From: JBMYQA01 sp049600855
Lineage (GTDB): Bacteria > Bacteroidota > Bacteroidia > Cytophagales > Flammeovirgaceae
Length of the DNA stretch: 16,852 nucleotides
Assembly: GCA_049600855.1 (NCBI GenBank)
Contig: JBMYQA010000115.1
Span: forward strand, 1-16,852
Reading direction: 5' to 3'
Under the pieces are notes generated by a model. That model was not told where the DNA came from. It saw only the letters and a program-made list of their open reading frames with translations, and ran no database searches. The position numbers and the translations under genes were made by a program. Below are positions 7,616 through 15,053 of the stretch, piece after piece; position 1 is the first letter of the stretch; each line of letters starts with the position of its first letter.

Positions 7616-7641
7616 TAAATACAAATTAAGTATTTGCAAAT
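7611..7641. promoter_or_regulatory. Tandem palindromes, probable operator of the old yellow enzyme gene
   Basis: Two palindromes lie one after the other. ATTTGTA-AA-TACAAAT (7611-7626) has perfect 7-bp arms, and ATTTGCAAAT (7632-7641) is a perfect 10-bp palindrome. They share the ATTTG half-site and overlap or follow the -7 box, where a bound repressor would block transcription. Old yellow enzyme genes are often controlled by redox- or electrophile-sensing MarR/HxlR or TetR regulators; which one acts here is unknown, as none is encoded in the window. Confidence 0.5.
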
Positions 7642-7668
7642 TACGTTAAAACAAAAATATTAAAACCA

Positions 7669-8763
7669 ATGTCCACTAGTAAACTTTTTAGCAGCTTCCA
7701 ATTAGGATCTATTGAATTAAAAAATCGAATTGTGATGGCTCCGATGACTCGTTCGAGAGCAATTGACAATATTCCAAATACTTTAATGGCTGAATATTAT
7801 GCACAACGTGCTGAGGCTGGTTTAATTATTACAGAAGGTACTGCACCTTCGGCAAATGGGGTAGGCTATCCTAGAATTCCGGGTGTATTTAGCGAAGCAC
7901 AAGTAGCTGGATGGAAGCTCGTTACAGATGCCGTTCATGCAAAAGGAGGACGCATCTTTATTCAGTTAATGCATACAGGTCGTACCTCTCATCCTTTAAA
8001 CATGGCGGAAGGTACTGAAGTATTAGCGCCATCAGCAATTCAGCTTTCAGGAGAAATGTATACGGATCAGGAAGGTATGAAAGCTTATCCTGTACCTAAA
8101 GAAATGACAAAAGAAGATATTCTTGCAGCACAAGAAGAATATGTACAGGCTGCTAAAAATGCCATTGCCGCAGGTTTTGATGGCATCGAATTACATGGGG
8201 CAAATGGTTATTTGATTGAGCAATTCATCAATCCTGCATCCAACCAACGTACAGATGAGTATGGAGGTTCTGCTGAAAATAGAAACCGTTTTGTGGTAGA
8301 GTTGGCAGAAAAAGTAGTGGCAGCAATTGGGGGCGATAAAGTGGGCATCAGACTTTCGCCTTATGGGGTGTTTAATGATATGAATCCTGATTACCCTGAA
8401 TTAGTGCCAGCTTATACGGCATTAGCTAAAAAGTTTAGCGAGTTAGGCTTAGTATACATTCATTTAGTAGATCATACCGCTATGGGCGCGCCAGCCGTGC
8501 CTGATCAAATTAAAGAAACCATTAGAACGGCTTTCGGAGGAACGATTATTGGTAGTGGAGGTTTTACCAAAGAAACGGCTGAGCATTATTTACAAGAGCA
8601 GAAAAGTGAGTTAGTAGCTTTTGGAAGACCATTTATTGCTAACCCTGATTTGGTAAATCGTTTTAAGCACGATTATCCTCTAGCAGATCCTGATTTCGAC
8701 ACGTTCTATACGCCTGGAGAAAAAGGTTACACTGATTATGCATTAGCAGAAGTAGCCGTTTAA
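7669..8763 (+). CDS. nemA: Old yellow enzyme family FMN-dependent ene-reductase (NemA-like)
   Basis: Cytoplasmic TIM-barrel flavoprotein of 364 residues. It reduces activated C=C bonds of unsaturated aldehydes, ketones, maleimides or nitro compounds with NAD(P)H. FMN and substrate residues of the classical class are visible: T27 in APMTRSRA, Q99 in FIQLMHTGR, the H176/N179 pair in ELHGANGYL, and the barrel motif NQRTDEYGGSAENR (192-205). Late strands carry GSGGF and the FMN-phosphate region AFGRPFIANPDL. The His/Asn pair is the substrate-anchoring pair, and T27 marks a classical rather than thermophilic-like enzyme. Length is normal. It is a single-gene unit with a probable operator upstream and a shared bidirectional terminator downstream. 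The exact substrate, and therefore the symbol, is tentative. Confidence 0.92.
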   Translation: MSTSKLFSSFQLGSIELKNRIVMAPMTRSRAIDNIPNTLMAEYYAQRAEAGLIITEGTAPSANGVGYPRIPGVFSEAQVAGWKLVTDAVHAKGGRIFIQLMHTGRTSHPLNMAEGTEVLAPSAIQLSGEMYTDQEGMKAYPVPKEMTKEDILAAQEEYVQAAKNAIAAGFDGIELHGANGYLIEQFINPASNQRTDEYGGSAENRNRFVVELAEKVVAAIGGDKVGIRLSPYGVFNDMNPDYPELVPAYTALAKKFSELGLVYIHLVDHTAMGAPAVPDQIKETIRTAFGGTIIGSGGFTKETAEHYLQEQKSELVAFGRPFIANPDLVNRFKHDYPLADPDFDTFYTPGEKGYTDYALAEVAV

Positions 8764-8781
8764 CTTTTTTCATAAACCACA

Positions 8782-8818
8782 AAAAAATAGGAGTCATAAC
8801 AAGTGACTCCTATTTTTT
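8782..8818. terminator. Bidirectional intrinsic terminator between the old yellow enzyme gene and cysN
   Basis: A perfect 15-bp inverted repeat: A6 plus TAGGAGTCA at 8782-8796, and TGACTCCTA plus T6 at 8804-8818, with a 7-base loop. The T-run after the stem on the plus strand ends the old yellow enzyme transcript. The A-run is the T-run for the minus-strand cys operon. It lies in the 76-base gap between the two convergent genes. Confidence 0.92.
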
Positions 8819-8839
8819 ATGACTTTTTTTCTGAAAATG

Positions 8840-10105
8840 CTAGATAATCATACCAGCACCTACCGTTTCATTGGTAAACTCATCTACCAAAATCACACTT
8901 CCAGTACCACGGTTTTTGCGGTAGGCATCGTGTAATAAGGGCTTAGTCGTACGAATCAGAATTCGCCCAATATCGTTTAAGCCAATTTCATTATCTCCTT
9001 CTACGCGGTGTAAGGTATTAATATCCATCTTATAGCGAATATCTTTCACGATACAACGAGCCTCATTGGTGGTATGCTTGATGGCATATTTACCGCGAAG
9101 TTGTAGTTTCCTTGGATTTAACCAGCACACCATTAAGTCGATATCTTGACTGATTTCAGGTTGGTTTGTTGGCTTGGCTAGCAAATCTCCTCTACTTACA
9201 TCAATATCGTCTTCTAGTGTCATCACAACTGACATGGGAGAGAACGCTTCGTCAACGGAACCATCAAATGTTTCAATGGTTTTGATTTTGGAAGTAAAAC
9301 CAGAAGGAAGGGCAATCACCTCATCACCTGGTTTGAATACGCCACCTTCAATCATACCCGCATAACCTCTGAAATCATGGTATTTGTTGGATTGTGGACG
9401 AATAACGCGTTGAACAGGGAAGCGGCTGTCAACCAAATTGCGGTCAGTAGCAATTTGTACCGTTTCGAGGTTGTACAATAAAGTTCCTCCTTTGTACCAA
9501 GCCATGTTCTCAGAGCGTGATACCACATTGTCACCATACAAGGCACTGATCGGAATGTAACGAATATCTGGAATATCTAATTTTGAAGAGAAATCTTTAA
9601 AAGATTCTTTCACTTTATTAAATGCGTCTTCACTGTAATCTGCCAAATCCATTTTATTGACACACACTACTACGTGCTTGATTCCTAGTAGGTTGGCAAT
9701 AAATGTGTGTCGAGCAGTTTGCTCAATTACCCCATTTCGCACATCTACTAAAATAATGGCAAGGTTGGCAGTGCTCGCTCCTGTTACCATATTTCTCGTA
9801 TACTGAATGTGTCCGGGAGTGTCGGCAATAATGAATTTACGCTTTGGGGTAGCAAAATAGCGATAGGCTACATCAATGGTGATTCCTTGCTCTCGCTCAG
9901 CTTTGAGCCCATCGGTTAATAACGCTAAATTCACATTTTCATCCCCTCTTTTTTTACTGGAAGTTTCAATCGCTTCCATTTGATCTTGAAAGATCGACTT
10001 GGTATCGTACATCAATCGACCGATGAGTGTACTTTTCCCATCATCCACACTTCCTGCAGTAGTAAACCGCAGCAAATCCATATCTAAATATCCTTTACTT
10101 TCCAT
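8840..10105 (-). CDS. cysN: Sulfate adenylyltransferase subunit 1 (GTPase), CysN
   Basis: The GTPase subunit of ATP sulfurylase. GTP hydrolysis drives APS formation from ATP and sulfate together with CysD, in the cytoplasm. It is 421 residues long. The GTP-binding elements are G1 GSVDDGKST (18-26), the G2 Thr in GITIDVAYRYF (75-85), G3 DTPGH (95-99) and G4 NKMD (150-153), followed by EF-Tu-like beta-barrel domains to the end. Length fits a CysN without a fused APS kinase, in keeping with the separate cysC in the same operon. The ATG at 10105 (MESKGYLDMDLLRF) fits the family start; a second Met at residue 9 is possible. It is the last gene of the operon, 55 bases after cysD and just before the bidirectional terminator. 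Confidence 0.97.
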   Translation of the reverse strand: MESKGYLDMDLLRFTTAGSVDDGKSTLIGRLMYDTKSIFQDQMEAIETSSKKRGDENVNLALLTDGLKAEREQGITIDVAYRYFATPKRKFIIADTPGHIQYTRNMVTGASTANLAIILVDVRNGVIEQTARHTFIANLLGIKHVVVCVNKMDLADYSEDAFNKVKESFKDFSSKLDIPDIRYIPISALYGDNVVSRSENMAWYKGGTLLYNLETVQIATDRNLVDSRFPVQRVIRPQSNKYHDFRGYAGMIEGGVFKPGDEVIALPSGFTSKIKTIETFDGSVDEAFSPMSVVMTLEDDIDVSRGDLLAKPTNQPEISQDIDLMVCWLNPRKLQLRGKYAIKHTTNEARCIVKDIRYKMDINTLHRVEGDNEIGLNDIGRILIRTTKPLLHDAYRKNRGTGSVILVDEFTNETVGAGMII

Positions 10106-10160
10106 AATATGCTTTCTGAAAAAAATCGTTGACTAATACTGATGCGGATATCATTTTTTG

Positions 10161-11066
10161 TTAGAAATATCCTTGCATTTTACGTTCTTCCATGGCTGCT
10201 TCAGAACGCTTATCGTCTGCACGTCCGCCTCGTTCGGTGACTCTAGCAGATGCAACCTCTTCAATAATATCGTCCAAGTTGGAAGCATTAGATTCTACAG
10301 CTCCTGTACAGGTCATGTCTCCAAGTGTACGGTAACGGATGATTCGTTTTTCGAATGTTTCTCCGTTATTGAGGTTGAGGAAGTCTGATTTGGCTAACAG
10401 AATACCATTACGGTTAATTACTTCTCGTTCGTGGCTGAAATAAATGCTAGGCAACTCTAAGTTTTCCAGCTTAATGTACTGCCAGATATCCATTTCTGTC
10501 CAATTACTGATTGGGAAGATACGGAAGTGTTCGCCAACGGCTTTTTTGGTATTGTAGAGGTTCCAAAGTTCAGGGCGTTGATTTTTAGGGTCCCACTGAC
10601 TAAACTCATCGCGGTGAGAGAAAAAACGCTCTTTTGCTCTTGCTTTTTCCTCATCGCGTCTTGCGCCACCAAATGCTCCATCTACTTGAAGTTCTTCTAA
10701 GGCTTCAAGTAATGTAACAGATTGGAGTGAGTTTCGGCTTGCATTGGGGCCTTTTTCTTCGCGTGCTGTTCCACGATCAATCGAATCTTGAACGTAACGT
10801 ACCAAGATTTCTACACCCATTTTTTCGCCTAACGCATCTCGAAATTCGATTGCTTCAGGGAAATTGTGGCCTGTATCAATGTGTAATAAAGGAAAAGGAA
10901 CTTTGGCAGGCCAAAAAGCTTTACGAGCCAAGTGAGTTACTACAATAGAATCTTTTCCGCCAGAAAACAATAATACTAAGTTTTCTAGTGTGGAAGCGGC
11001 CTCTCTTAAAATGTAGATGGCTTCAGCTTCCAATTGCTGTAAGTGTGTAATTTGGTAAGAACGCAT
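10161..11066 (-). CDS. cysD: Sulfate adenylyltransferase subunit 2, CysD
   Basis: Catalytic ATP pyrophosphatase subunit of ATP sulfurylase, pairing with CysN to make APS. The product has 301 residues. The PP-loop SGGKDS is at 35-40, followed by PFPLLHIDTGHNFPE (58-71), an AFGGARRDEEKARAKER block, and the QWDPKNQRPELWNLYN region, all typical of CysD. The open frame extends upstream to a TTG at 11099, but the ATG at 11066 (MRSYQITHLQQLEAEAIYIL) matches the known family N-terminus and gives the usual length of about 300, so it is chosen. The loop reads SGGKDS rather than the SIGKDS of enterobacteria, a variant seen in Bacteroidota. It lies between the SDR epimerase gene and cysN in the cys operon. 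Confidence 0.97.
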   Translation of the reverse strand: MRSYQITHLQQLEAEAIYILREAASTLENLVLLFSGGKDSIVVTHLARKAFWPAKVPFPLLHIDTGHNFPEAIEFRDALGEKMGVEILVRYVQDSIDRGTAREEKGPNASRNSLQSVTLLEALEELQVDGAFGGARRDEEKARAKERFFSHRDEFSQWDPKNQRPELWNLYNTKKAVGEHFRIFPISNWTEMDIWQYIKLENLELPSIYFSHEREVINRNGILLAKSDFLNLNNGETFEKRIIRYRTLGDMTCTGAVESNASNLDDIIEEVASARVTERGGRADDKRSEAAMEERKMQGYF

Positions 11067-11145
11067 CTCCAATCGTTTTGTTCCAATTCTAGATTTCAAA
11101 TCGCAAACCTATAAAATAGGAAGTTTTAGAAAGAATGATTTGATT

Positions 11146-12063
11146 TTAAAATGCAAAAGAACGTTTGAAATCTTCAATCTCCTCCTGCATATTTTTGTGA
11201 GGGAGTTCGATATGATCGAATATTTTACAAGGAGTGATGGCTTGTATTTGCCTCATTCGCATGTTCCTTGAAACGTATAGCGTTTCCAAATCTGGATAAA
11301 ATTCCTGAATTTGTGCCACAACATCGTTTACACTAAGGTTGTGCTCAACAATATTGTAAATTCCCAAAGGTATATTTTGTTTCAAGAAACATTCAATAAT
11401 ATAAGCTAACTTTTCTACATGTATAAACGTTCGTGATTGTTCCCCATTTCCATGAATGGTTACCCGATTATTAAAATTGGCTTCAAACATAAAACGATTA
11501 AATACAGCATCAATGCGCATGGTTGGATTATAGCCATAAACATTAGCCGAACGGAGAATATGAACGTTCATTTGATTTTTCAACCGAGTTACCTGTTCTT
11601 CTGCCTGAAGTTTTGATATACCGTAAAATGACTCAGGTGCCGGTTCGTGATTTTCATCAACGGGAGTATCTGAACTTCCATAAACGGACATGCTGCTGAG
11701 GTGAATAAAGTGTTTTACTTCACTTTCTTCTACTGCATTTGCTAACGTGGCAGTGCCCCAATGATTTATTTGATCAAAAAAGTGGGAATCACTGTCGGCA
11801 TATGGAGTGGTAACTTTGGCTGCTAAGTGGATGACCACATCCACGCCTTGCAGTGACTGTTTGAGTTTACGGCTATCTAACAATTCACCTTTAATAAATT
11901 GAATTGGTTTGCCTTTAAACTTATCGTAGGTGAAAAAACCGTAATTATTCCTAGAAAGGTTATCGTAAATCACTAGCTCAGTGATGGGATTATCGCCTTC
12001 AAGAATTTGCTTTGTTAAGGAGTAGCCTATATAACCTGCACCTCCAACGAGTAAAGCTTTCAT
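11146..12063 (-). CDS. Extended SDR, NAD-dependent sugar-nucleotide epimerase/dehydratase
   Basis: A 305-residue short-chain dehydrogenase of the extended type, which usually acts on nucleotide sugars with bound NAD(P). The Rossmann glycine motif is GGAGYIG (7-13), the strand-2 acidic residue is in YDNLSR (33-38), and the catalytic set is S123/S124 in HLSSMSVYG plus Y147 and K151 in FYGISK. Downstream, RSANVYGYNP (171-180) and HGNGEQSRTFIHVEKLA (204-220) match the substrate-binding part of the GalE/RfbB group. It lies between cysH (75 bases upstream) and cysD (79 bases downstream), inside a sulfate-activation operon. It may make or modify a sugar for a sulfated glycan or sulfolipid, but the substrate cannot be read from sequence. 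The UDP-sulfoquinovose synthase signature is not seen. Confidence 0.87.
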   Translation of the reverse strand: MKALLVGGAGYIGYSLTKQILEGDNPITELVIYDNLSRNNYGFFTYDKFKGKPIQFIKGELLDSRKLKQSLQGVDVVIHLAAKVTTPYADSDSHFFDQINHWGTATLANAVEESEVKHFIHLSSMSVYGSSDTPVDENHEPAPESFYGISKLQAEEQVTRLKNQMNVHILRSANVYGYNPTMRIDAVFNRFMFEANFNNRVTIHGNGEQSRTFIHVEKLAYIIECFLKQNIPLGIYNIVEHNLSVNDVVAQIQEFYPDLETLYVSRNMRMRQIQAITPCKIFDHIELPHKNMQEEIEDFKRSFAF

Positions 12064-12138
12064 AGTGAGTAACTGAGTTGGCTAATTCTTGCGGTTTTTA
12101 GTGGAGCAAAGAACGCCAAATGATAAATCTGAGTTGAA

Positions 12139-12819
12139 TTATTTTGCCATTAAATCGGTATGCAAGCCACATTCTGTCTTTTTCAGGCCTGCCCAGCGGC
12201 TTCCTCTACCTGTTGAGTCCTCTGTAGCTGCATATTTTGCCGTACAAGGTGCACAGCCAATATTGAGATAACCTTTCGCTTCAAGTGGGTGGCGAGGAAG
12301 CTTATGATCATTAATATAGGTTCCAATCATACGACCATTCCATTCGAGCATTGGATGAAATCGCAGGGTGTTTTTAGGACCTTTTGCCTCAAAAGGGAAG
12401 TTTTGACGATTCGCATTCTGATCTCTACGAACTCCGGTAATCCACACATCGTATTCAGCCAAAACGGGTTCCATGGGTAAGGTCTTGTTTAAAAAACAGC
12501 AGTGATTGGGATCACTTGCAAAGTATAGTCGCCCATCTGGTTCACGTTGCAGGTTTTTGGAAATGGGTGATTTAAGATCAATCACATTAATTCCTAGTTG
12601 TTTAGCAATTTGTGTGCGGTATTGTAGTGTTTCTGGGAAGTGATAACCTGTATTTAGGAAAAATACGGGTATATTCTTATCAATTTCACTCAAAATATGA
12701 AGCATGGGAATGCTGTGAGATTGAAATGATGATGACGCAAAAACCTTGAGTCCTCGTTCCTGATAGGAAAGGATACGATCTCGGAAAAACAATACTTGAT
12801 CTTTATATAAATCGTTCAT
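12139..12819 (-). CDS. cysH: Iron-sulfur APS/PAPS reductase, CysH
   Basis: Cytoplasmic reductase that converts adenylyl sulfate (or PAPS) to sulfite with thioredoxin. Length is 226 residues from the ATG used here; the frame also allows a GTG two codons earlier (12825). The PP-loop-like motif is FASSSFQSHS (27-36). Four cysteines are placed to bind a [4Fe-4S] cluster: the CC pair at 107-108 (NHCCFLNK) and C189/C192 (GCAPC). The C-terminal catalytic Cys is C217 in KKTECGLH. The cluster-bearing form is typical of bacterial APS reductases, whereas the E. coli PAPS reductase lacks these residues; Bacillus-type enzymes accept both substrates. It lies between cysC and the SDR gene. No sulfite reductase gene is present in the window. 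Confidence 0.93.
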   Translation of the reverse strand: MNDLYKDQVLFFRDRILSYQERGLKVFASSSFQSHSIPMLHILSEIDKNIPVFFLNTGYHFPETLQYRTQIAKQLGINVIDLKSPISKNLQREPDGRLYFASDPNHCCFLNKTLPMEPVLAEYDVWITGVRRDQNANRQNFPFEAKGPKNTLRFHPMLEWNGRMIGTYINDHKLPRHPLEAKGYLNIGCAPCTAKYAATEDSTGRGSRWAGLKKTECGLHTDLMAK

Positions 12820-12836
12820 AATCACAGTTTTTATAT

Positions 12837-12902
12837 TCAGATAAGTTGTATAACCGCATGTGCAACTAAGTGAATTGTATGCACACCAATTAATTTATCT
12901 GA
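12837..12902 (-). promoter_or_regulatory. Nested inverted repeats in the cysC-cysH spacer
   Basis: The outer arms TCAGATAA (12837-12844) and TTATCTGA (12895-12902) are a perfect 8-bp pair. Inside are two further pairs: AGTTG/CAACT (12844-12848 with 12863-12867) and TGTGCA/TGCACA (12859-12864 with 12880-12885). The inner pairs share bases and cannot form together. In the mRNA this could be an intercistronic element that sets cysH expression or mRNA stability. This is inferred from symmetry only; it matches no riboswitch family that I recognise. Confidence 0.4.
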
Positions 12903-12913
12903 AAAATGTCAAT

Positions 12914-13516
12914 CTAATTCATACTAATTTGTGCTAATACGGCATTTAGTAGGGTGGCTAAACAATCTTCTAAAGAATCTTGATCTGTCTTTAATTCTAA
13001 ACTTGGATTCTTTGGATGATCAAATGGAGCATCGAGGCCAGTGAAATTTTTGATTTCACCATTTAACGCTTTCTTGTAAAGGCCCTTCACATCTCGCTCC
13101 GCACAAACCTCAAATGGACAATTTACAAAGACTTCAAAAAAGTGTTCTTTACCAATGATGCTTCGCGCTAAGTCACGAATTTCATCTGTAGGGCTAATGA
13201 GTGAGCAAATGGTGACTACACCGCAATTCATAAATAACTTTGAAACCTCAGCTGATCTACGAATATTCTCCATGCGATCTTCAGCAGAAAATCCAAGGTT
13301 ATTGTTAATTCCTGAGCGAAGGTTGTCCCCATCGAGTAATTTAGTTAAATGCCCTCGTTGGTGTAAACTTTTTTCTAGTGCTCTTGCTAAAGTGCTTTTT
13401 CCAGAACCTGAAAGCCCAGTCATCCAAACTACAAGACTTCTTTGCTTCAATAAGTCTTCTTTATCCTGCTGACTGAGTATCGTATCAAATATTGGATGAA
13501 TGTTTTCTGCTGCCAT
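12914..13516 (-). CDS. cysC: Adenylylsulfate (APS) kinase, CysC
   Basis: Phosphorylates APS with ATP to give PAPS, the sulfate donor for sulfotransferases and for PAPS reductases. It is 200 residues long and cytoplasmic. The Walker A loop is GLSGSGKS (34-41), the APS-binding region includes LDGDNLRSGI (61-70) and FSAEDRMENIRR (76-87), S108 in the LISPTDE segment aligns with the phosphorylatable Ser of E. coli CysC, and GEIKNFTGLDAPFD (153-166) is the conserved C-terminal element. Length is normal for a stand-alone enzyme. It is the first gene of the cys operon, preceded by a probable promoter, with cysH 95 bases downstream across a spacer that holds inverted repeats. Confidence 0.96.
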   Translation of the reverse strand: MAAENIHPIFDTILSQQDKEDLLKQRSLVVWMTGLSGSGKSTLARALEKSLHQRGHLTKLLDGDNLRSGINNNLGFSAEDRMENIRRSAEVSKLFMNCGVVTICSLISPTDEIRDLARSIIGKEHFFEVFVNCPFEVCAERDVKGLYKKALNGEIKNFTGLDAPFDHPKNPSLELKTDQDSLEDCLATLLNAVLAQISMN

Positions 13517-14005
13517 GTTTTCCTTGAAAAAGTCACATAATTTTCAATCTACAATCGCAAAAGTAATTGCTATACTAACTTCTTGCTTTCAATATCTTGT
13601 CGTAAGTATATATTATTTTGACATAAAAGATTAAAAACGCGTTAAAATCTGTCAGAATAGTATAACTGATATGTGCTGACTCGTGAATTAATAGTTGTAA
13701 TGACAATAATTGTGCAAGACTTCAACGGGTGATTGAAACTAACTATGTAACAAAAAATGTTAAGTATTTAAGAGCTTTTGTAAAGAATCACGAGATTTGT
13801 CACTAAGCTCAACTAAACTGTCTTACTTAAGTACCCCACAAAAAATAACCGTGTCTTTTAATCTGCTTATTTTCTGTGTAGTACTTACAACACATAGTAT
13901 AGCAAAAACATTTCTTTCAAATCGAGGTTTTCTAAAATAGAAATGGTCAGAGTCACTGCTGTGGCAATACACTACTATTAAATAACCTCATAGCGTAAAA
14001 CCAGT
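13517..14005. other. Gene-free divergent region between the cys operon and a lipoprotein gene
   Basis: About 490 bases with stops in all frames. The left end carries the probable cysC promoter. No convincing TAnnTTTG box was found in front of the lipoprotein gene at the right end. The middle shows no ORF, tRNA or recognised RNA motif; a SAM or cobalamin riboswitch was looked for by eye and not seen. Confidence 0.55.
13558..13592 (-). promoter_or_regulatory. Probable promoter of the cys operon
   Basis: On the minus strand TACTTTTG (13565-13558) fits the Bacteroidota -7 consensus TAnnTTTG and lies 42 bases before the cysC ATG. A TTG that could serve as the -33 element is at 13592-13590, but the gap of 24 bases is somewhat longer than usual. 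The -7 box is the stronger part of this call. Confidence 0.42.
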
Positions 14006-14659
14006 ATGAAAAACATAGTGATCATCTTGTTGTTTTTTTGTGTTTCATTACTTCTAGCTTGTGATGATGACGGATTGAGAGATGGAGAATGGGCGCCACT
14101 TATTGCGACTAACCCAGGTAGTCAGGCAGATTTAGGAATAGTTACAGGAGGGTTATACAATGGAGATATGGAAATTGAAAATGGTGTGGAATCTAATTTA
14201 CCAAGTGGCTGGAAAGATTTGGTTAATGCATTTAATCCTCCAAACAATTATGATTTTGAACATACTAGTGCTGTGGCCATAGGTGACTTTTCCACAAGCA
14301 TTACAGGTGCTAATATTGATAGTCAAAATGAGTTTGGATTTTTACGACAAATCATTGAAAATCCAGACATTGTACCAGGGACATTTTTGCGATTAAGAGG
14401 GAAAGCTAGAACTGTAAACTTATCGGGAAATGGCTTTAATATATGGGTACTTGGCTATGATTTAGACGGAAACCAGATTTTTGGATTAGAAACTTTTGCC
14501 GAAACTCGCTTTGTGACGGGAACGCGTAATTGGACAGAATATGTAACTAATATTGATAGTGTACCTTTAGGTGTTGTTCAATTGCAAGTATTTTTATCTA
14601 TTGGAAGAAGCACAACTGGAACGGTGTATTTTGATGATATTGTATTAGAAGTGGATTAA
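14006..14659 (+). CDS. Lipoprotein with a possible carbohydrate-binding jelly-roll domain
   Basis: A 217-residue predicted lipoprotein. The signal peptide MKNIVIILLFFCVSLLLAC ends at Cys19, and the next residues are DDD, an acidic export signal suggestive of surface display in Bacteroidota. The mature part begins with a short linker, then YNGDMEIENGVESNLPSGW, a form common at the start of carbohydrate-binding-module-like jelly rolls. It continues through alternating beta strands (LRLRGKARTV, FNIWVLGYDLDGN) to the closing GTVYFDDIVLEVD, a typical last strand of such folds. There is no catalytic domain and no SusC/SusD neighbour, so it is not an evident polysaccharide-utilisation component. It stands alone. 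The ligand is unknown, and the fold call is by pattern only. Confidence 0.75.
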   Translation: MKNIVIILLFFCVSLLLACDDDGLRDGEWAPLIATNPGSQADLGIVTGGLYNGDMEIENGVESNLPSGWKDLVNAFNPPNNYDFEHTSAVAIGDFSTSITGANIDSQNEFGFLRQIIENPDIVPGTFLRLRGKARTVNLSGNGFNIWVLGYDLDGNQIFGLETFAETRFVTGTRNWTEYVTNIDSVPLGVVQLQVFLSIGRSTTGTVYFDDIVLEVD

Positions 14660-15053
14660 GAGACTGTTGACTAGTGTACTGTAGGATTTTTGGCAATGAG
14701 CCAACATATTTGAGTAGAAAGATGTGTATTCCCATGCTGTTTTTGTGATGATGAGTAGCTTGTGCTTTAAAAAGATCATATGAACGGCTATTTGAATATG
14801 GTAAAAAATTAACTTAGCGCGATTATCGAGGGAAATCCCGAAGCACCAGTCCGCCTTGTAAAAGGGCAACGATTTTTAACTCATCATCCTAATGAAAGCG
14901 ATAAATTTTTAAGCTTGCTCCCCAGCTTTTATACCTGATCCATTTTTCTTCATGGGTTACTTTCGTTATTATTTTATTCTAAACTACTTGTGGAAAACCC
15001 ACTATTCAGCATCATTAGTGTGATAAACTTCTATAAGTGTCTAACTAAAACGG
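14660..15053. other. Spacer between the lipoprotein and DUF2459 genes, with a coding-like remnant
   Basis: About 390 bases without an intact gene. The start-less plus-strand frame at 14813-14938 reads like protein (see the pseudogene entry). A short GGGAAATCCC hairpin is at about 14831-14840. No clear terminator follows the lipoprotein gene, and no TAnnTTTG box was seen before the next gene. Confidence 0.5.
14813..14938 (+). pseudogene. Possible C-terminal gene remnant
   Basis: A start-less open frame of 41 codons ends in TGA at 14936. Its translation includes IIEGNPEAPVRLVKGQRFL and HHPNESDKFLSLLP, with balanced composition and normal codons, unlike translated spacer DNA, which is usually rich in Ile, Lys, Asn, Phe and stops. 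The upstream part is interrupted by an in-frame TAA. No family is recognised. It may be the tail of a decayed gene, or chance. Confidence 0.25.

Noticed and set aside
11146..12063. SDR as UDP-sulfoquinovose synthase (SQD1/SqdB), since the operon makes sulfite
   Set aside because: The glycine motif is GGAGYIG rather than the GGDG-Y-GW form I expect, the protein is much shorter (305 against about 390 residues), and other SQD1 signatures are not seen.
13517..14005. Riboswitch (SAM or cobalamin) ahead of the cys operon
   Set aside because: The apparent promoter lies only 42 bases before the cysC ATG, leaving too short a leader, and no conserved core was recognised.
14645..14869. Minus-strand 74-residue ORF
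   Set aside because: It overlaps the end of the lipoprotein gene, has no recognisable motif, and its range overlaps the more protein-like plus-strand fragment.
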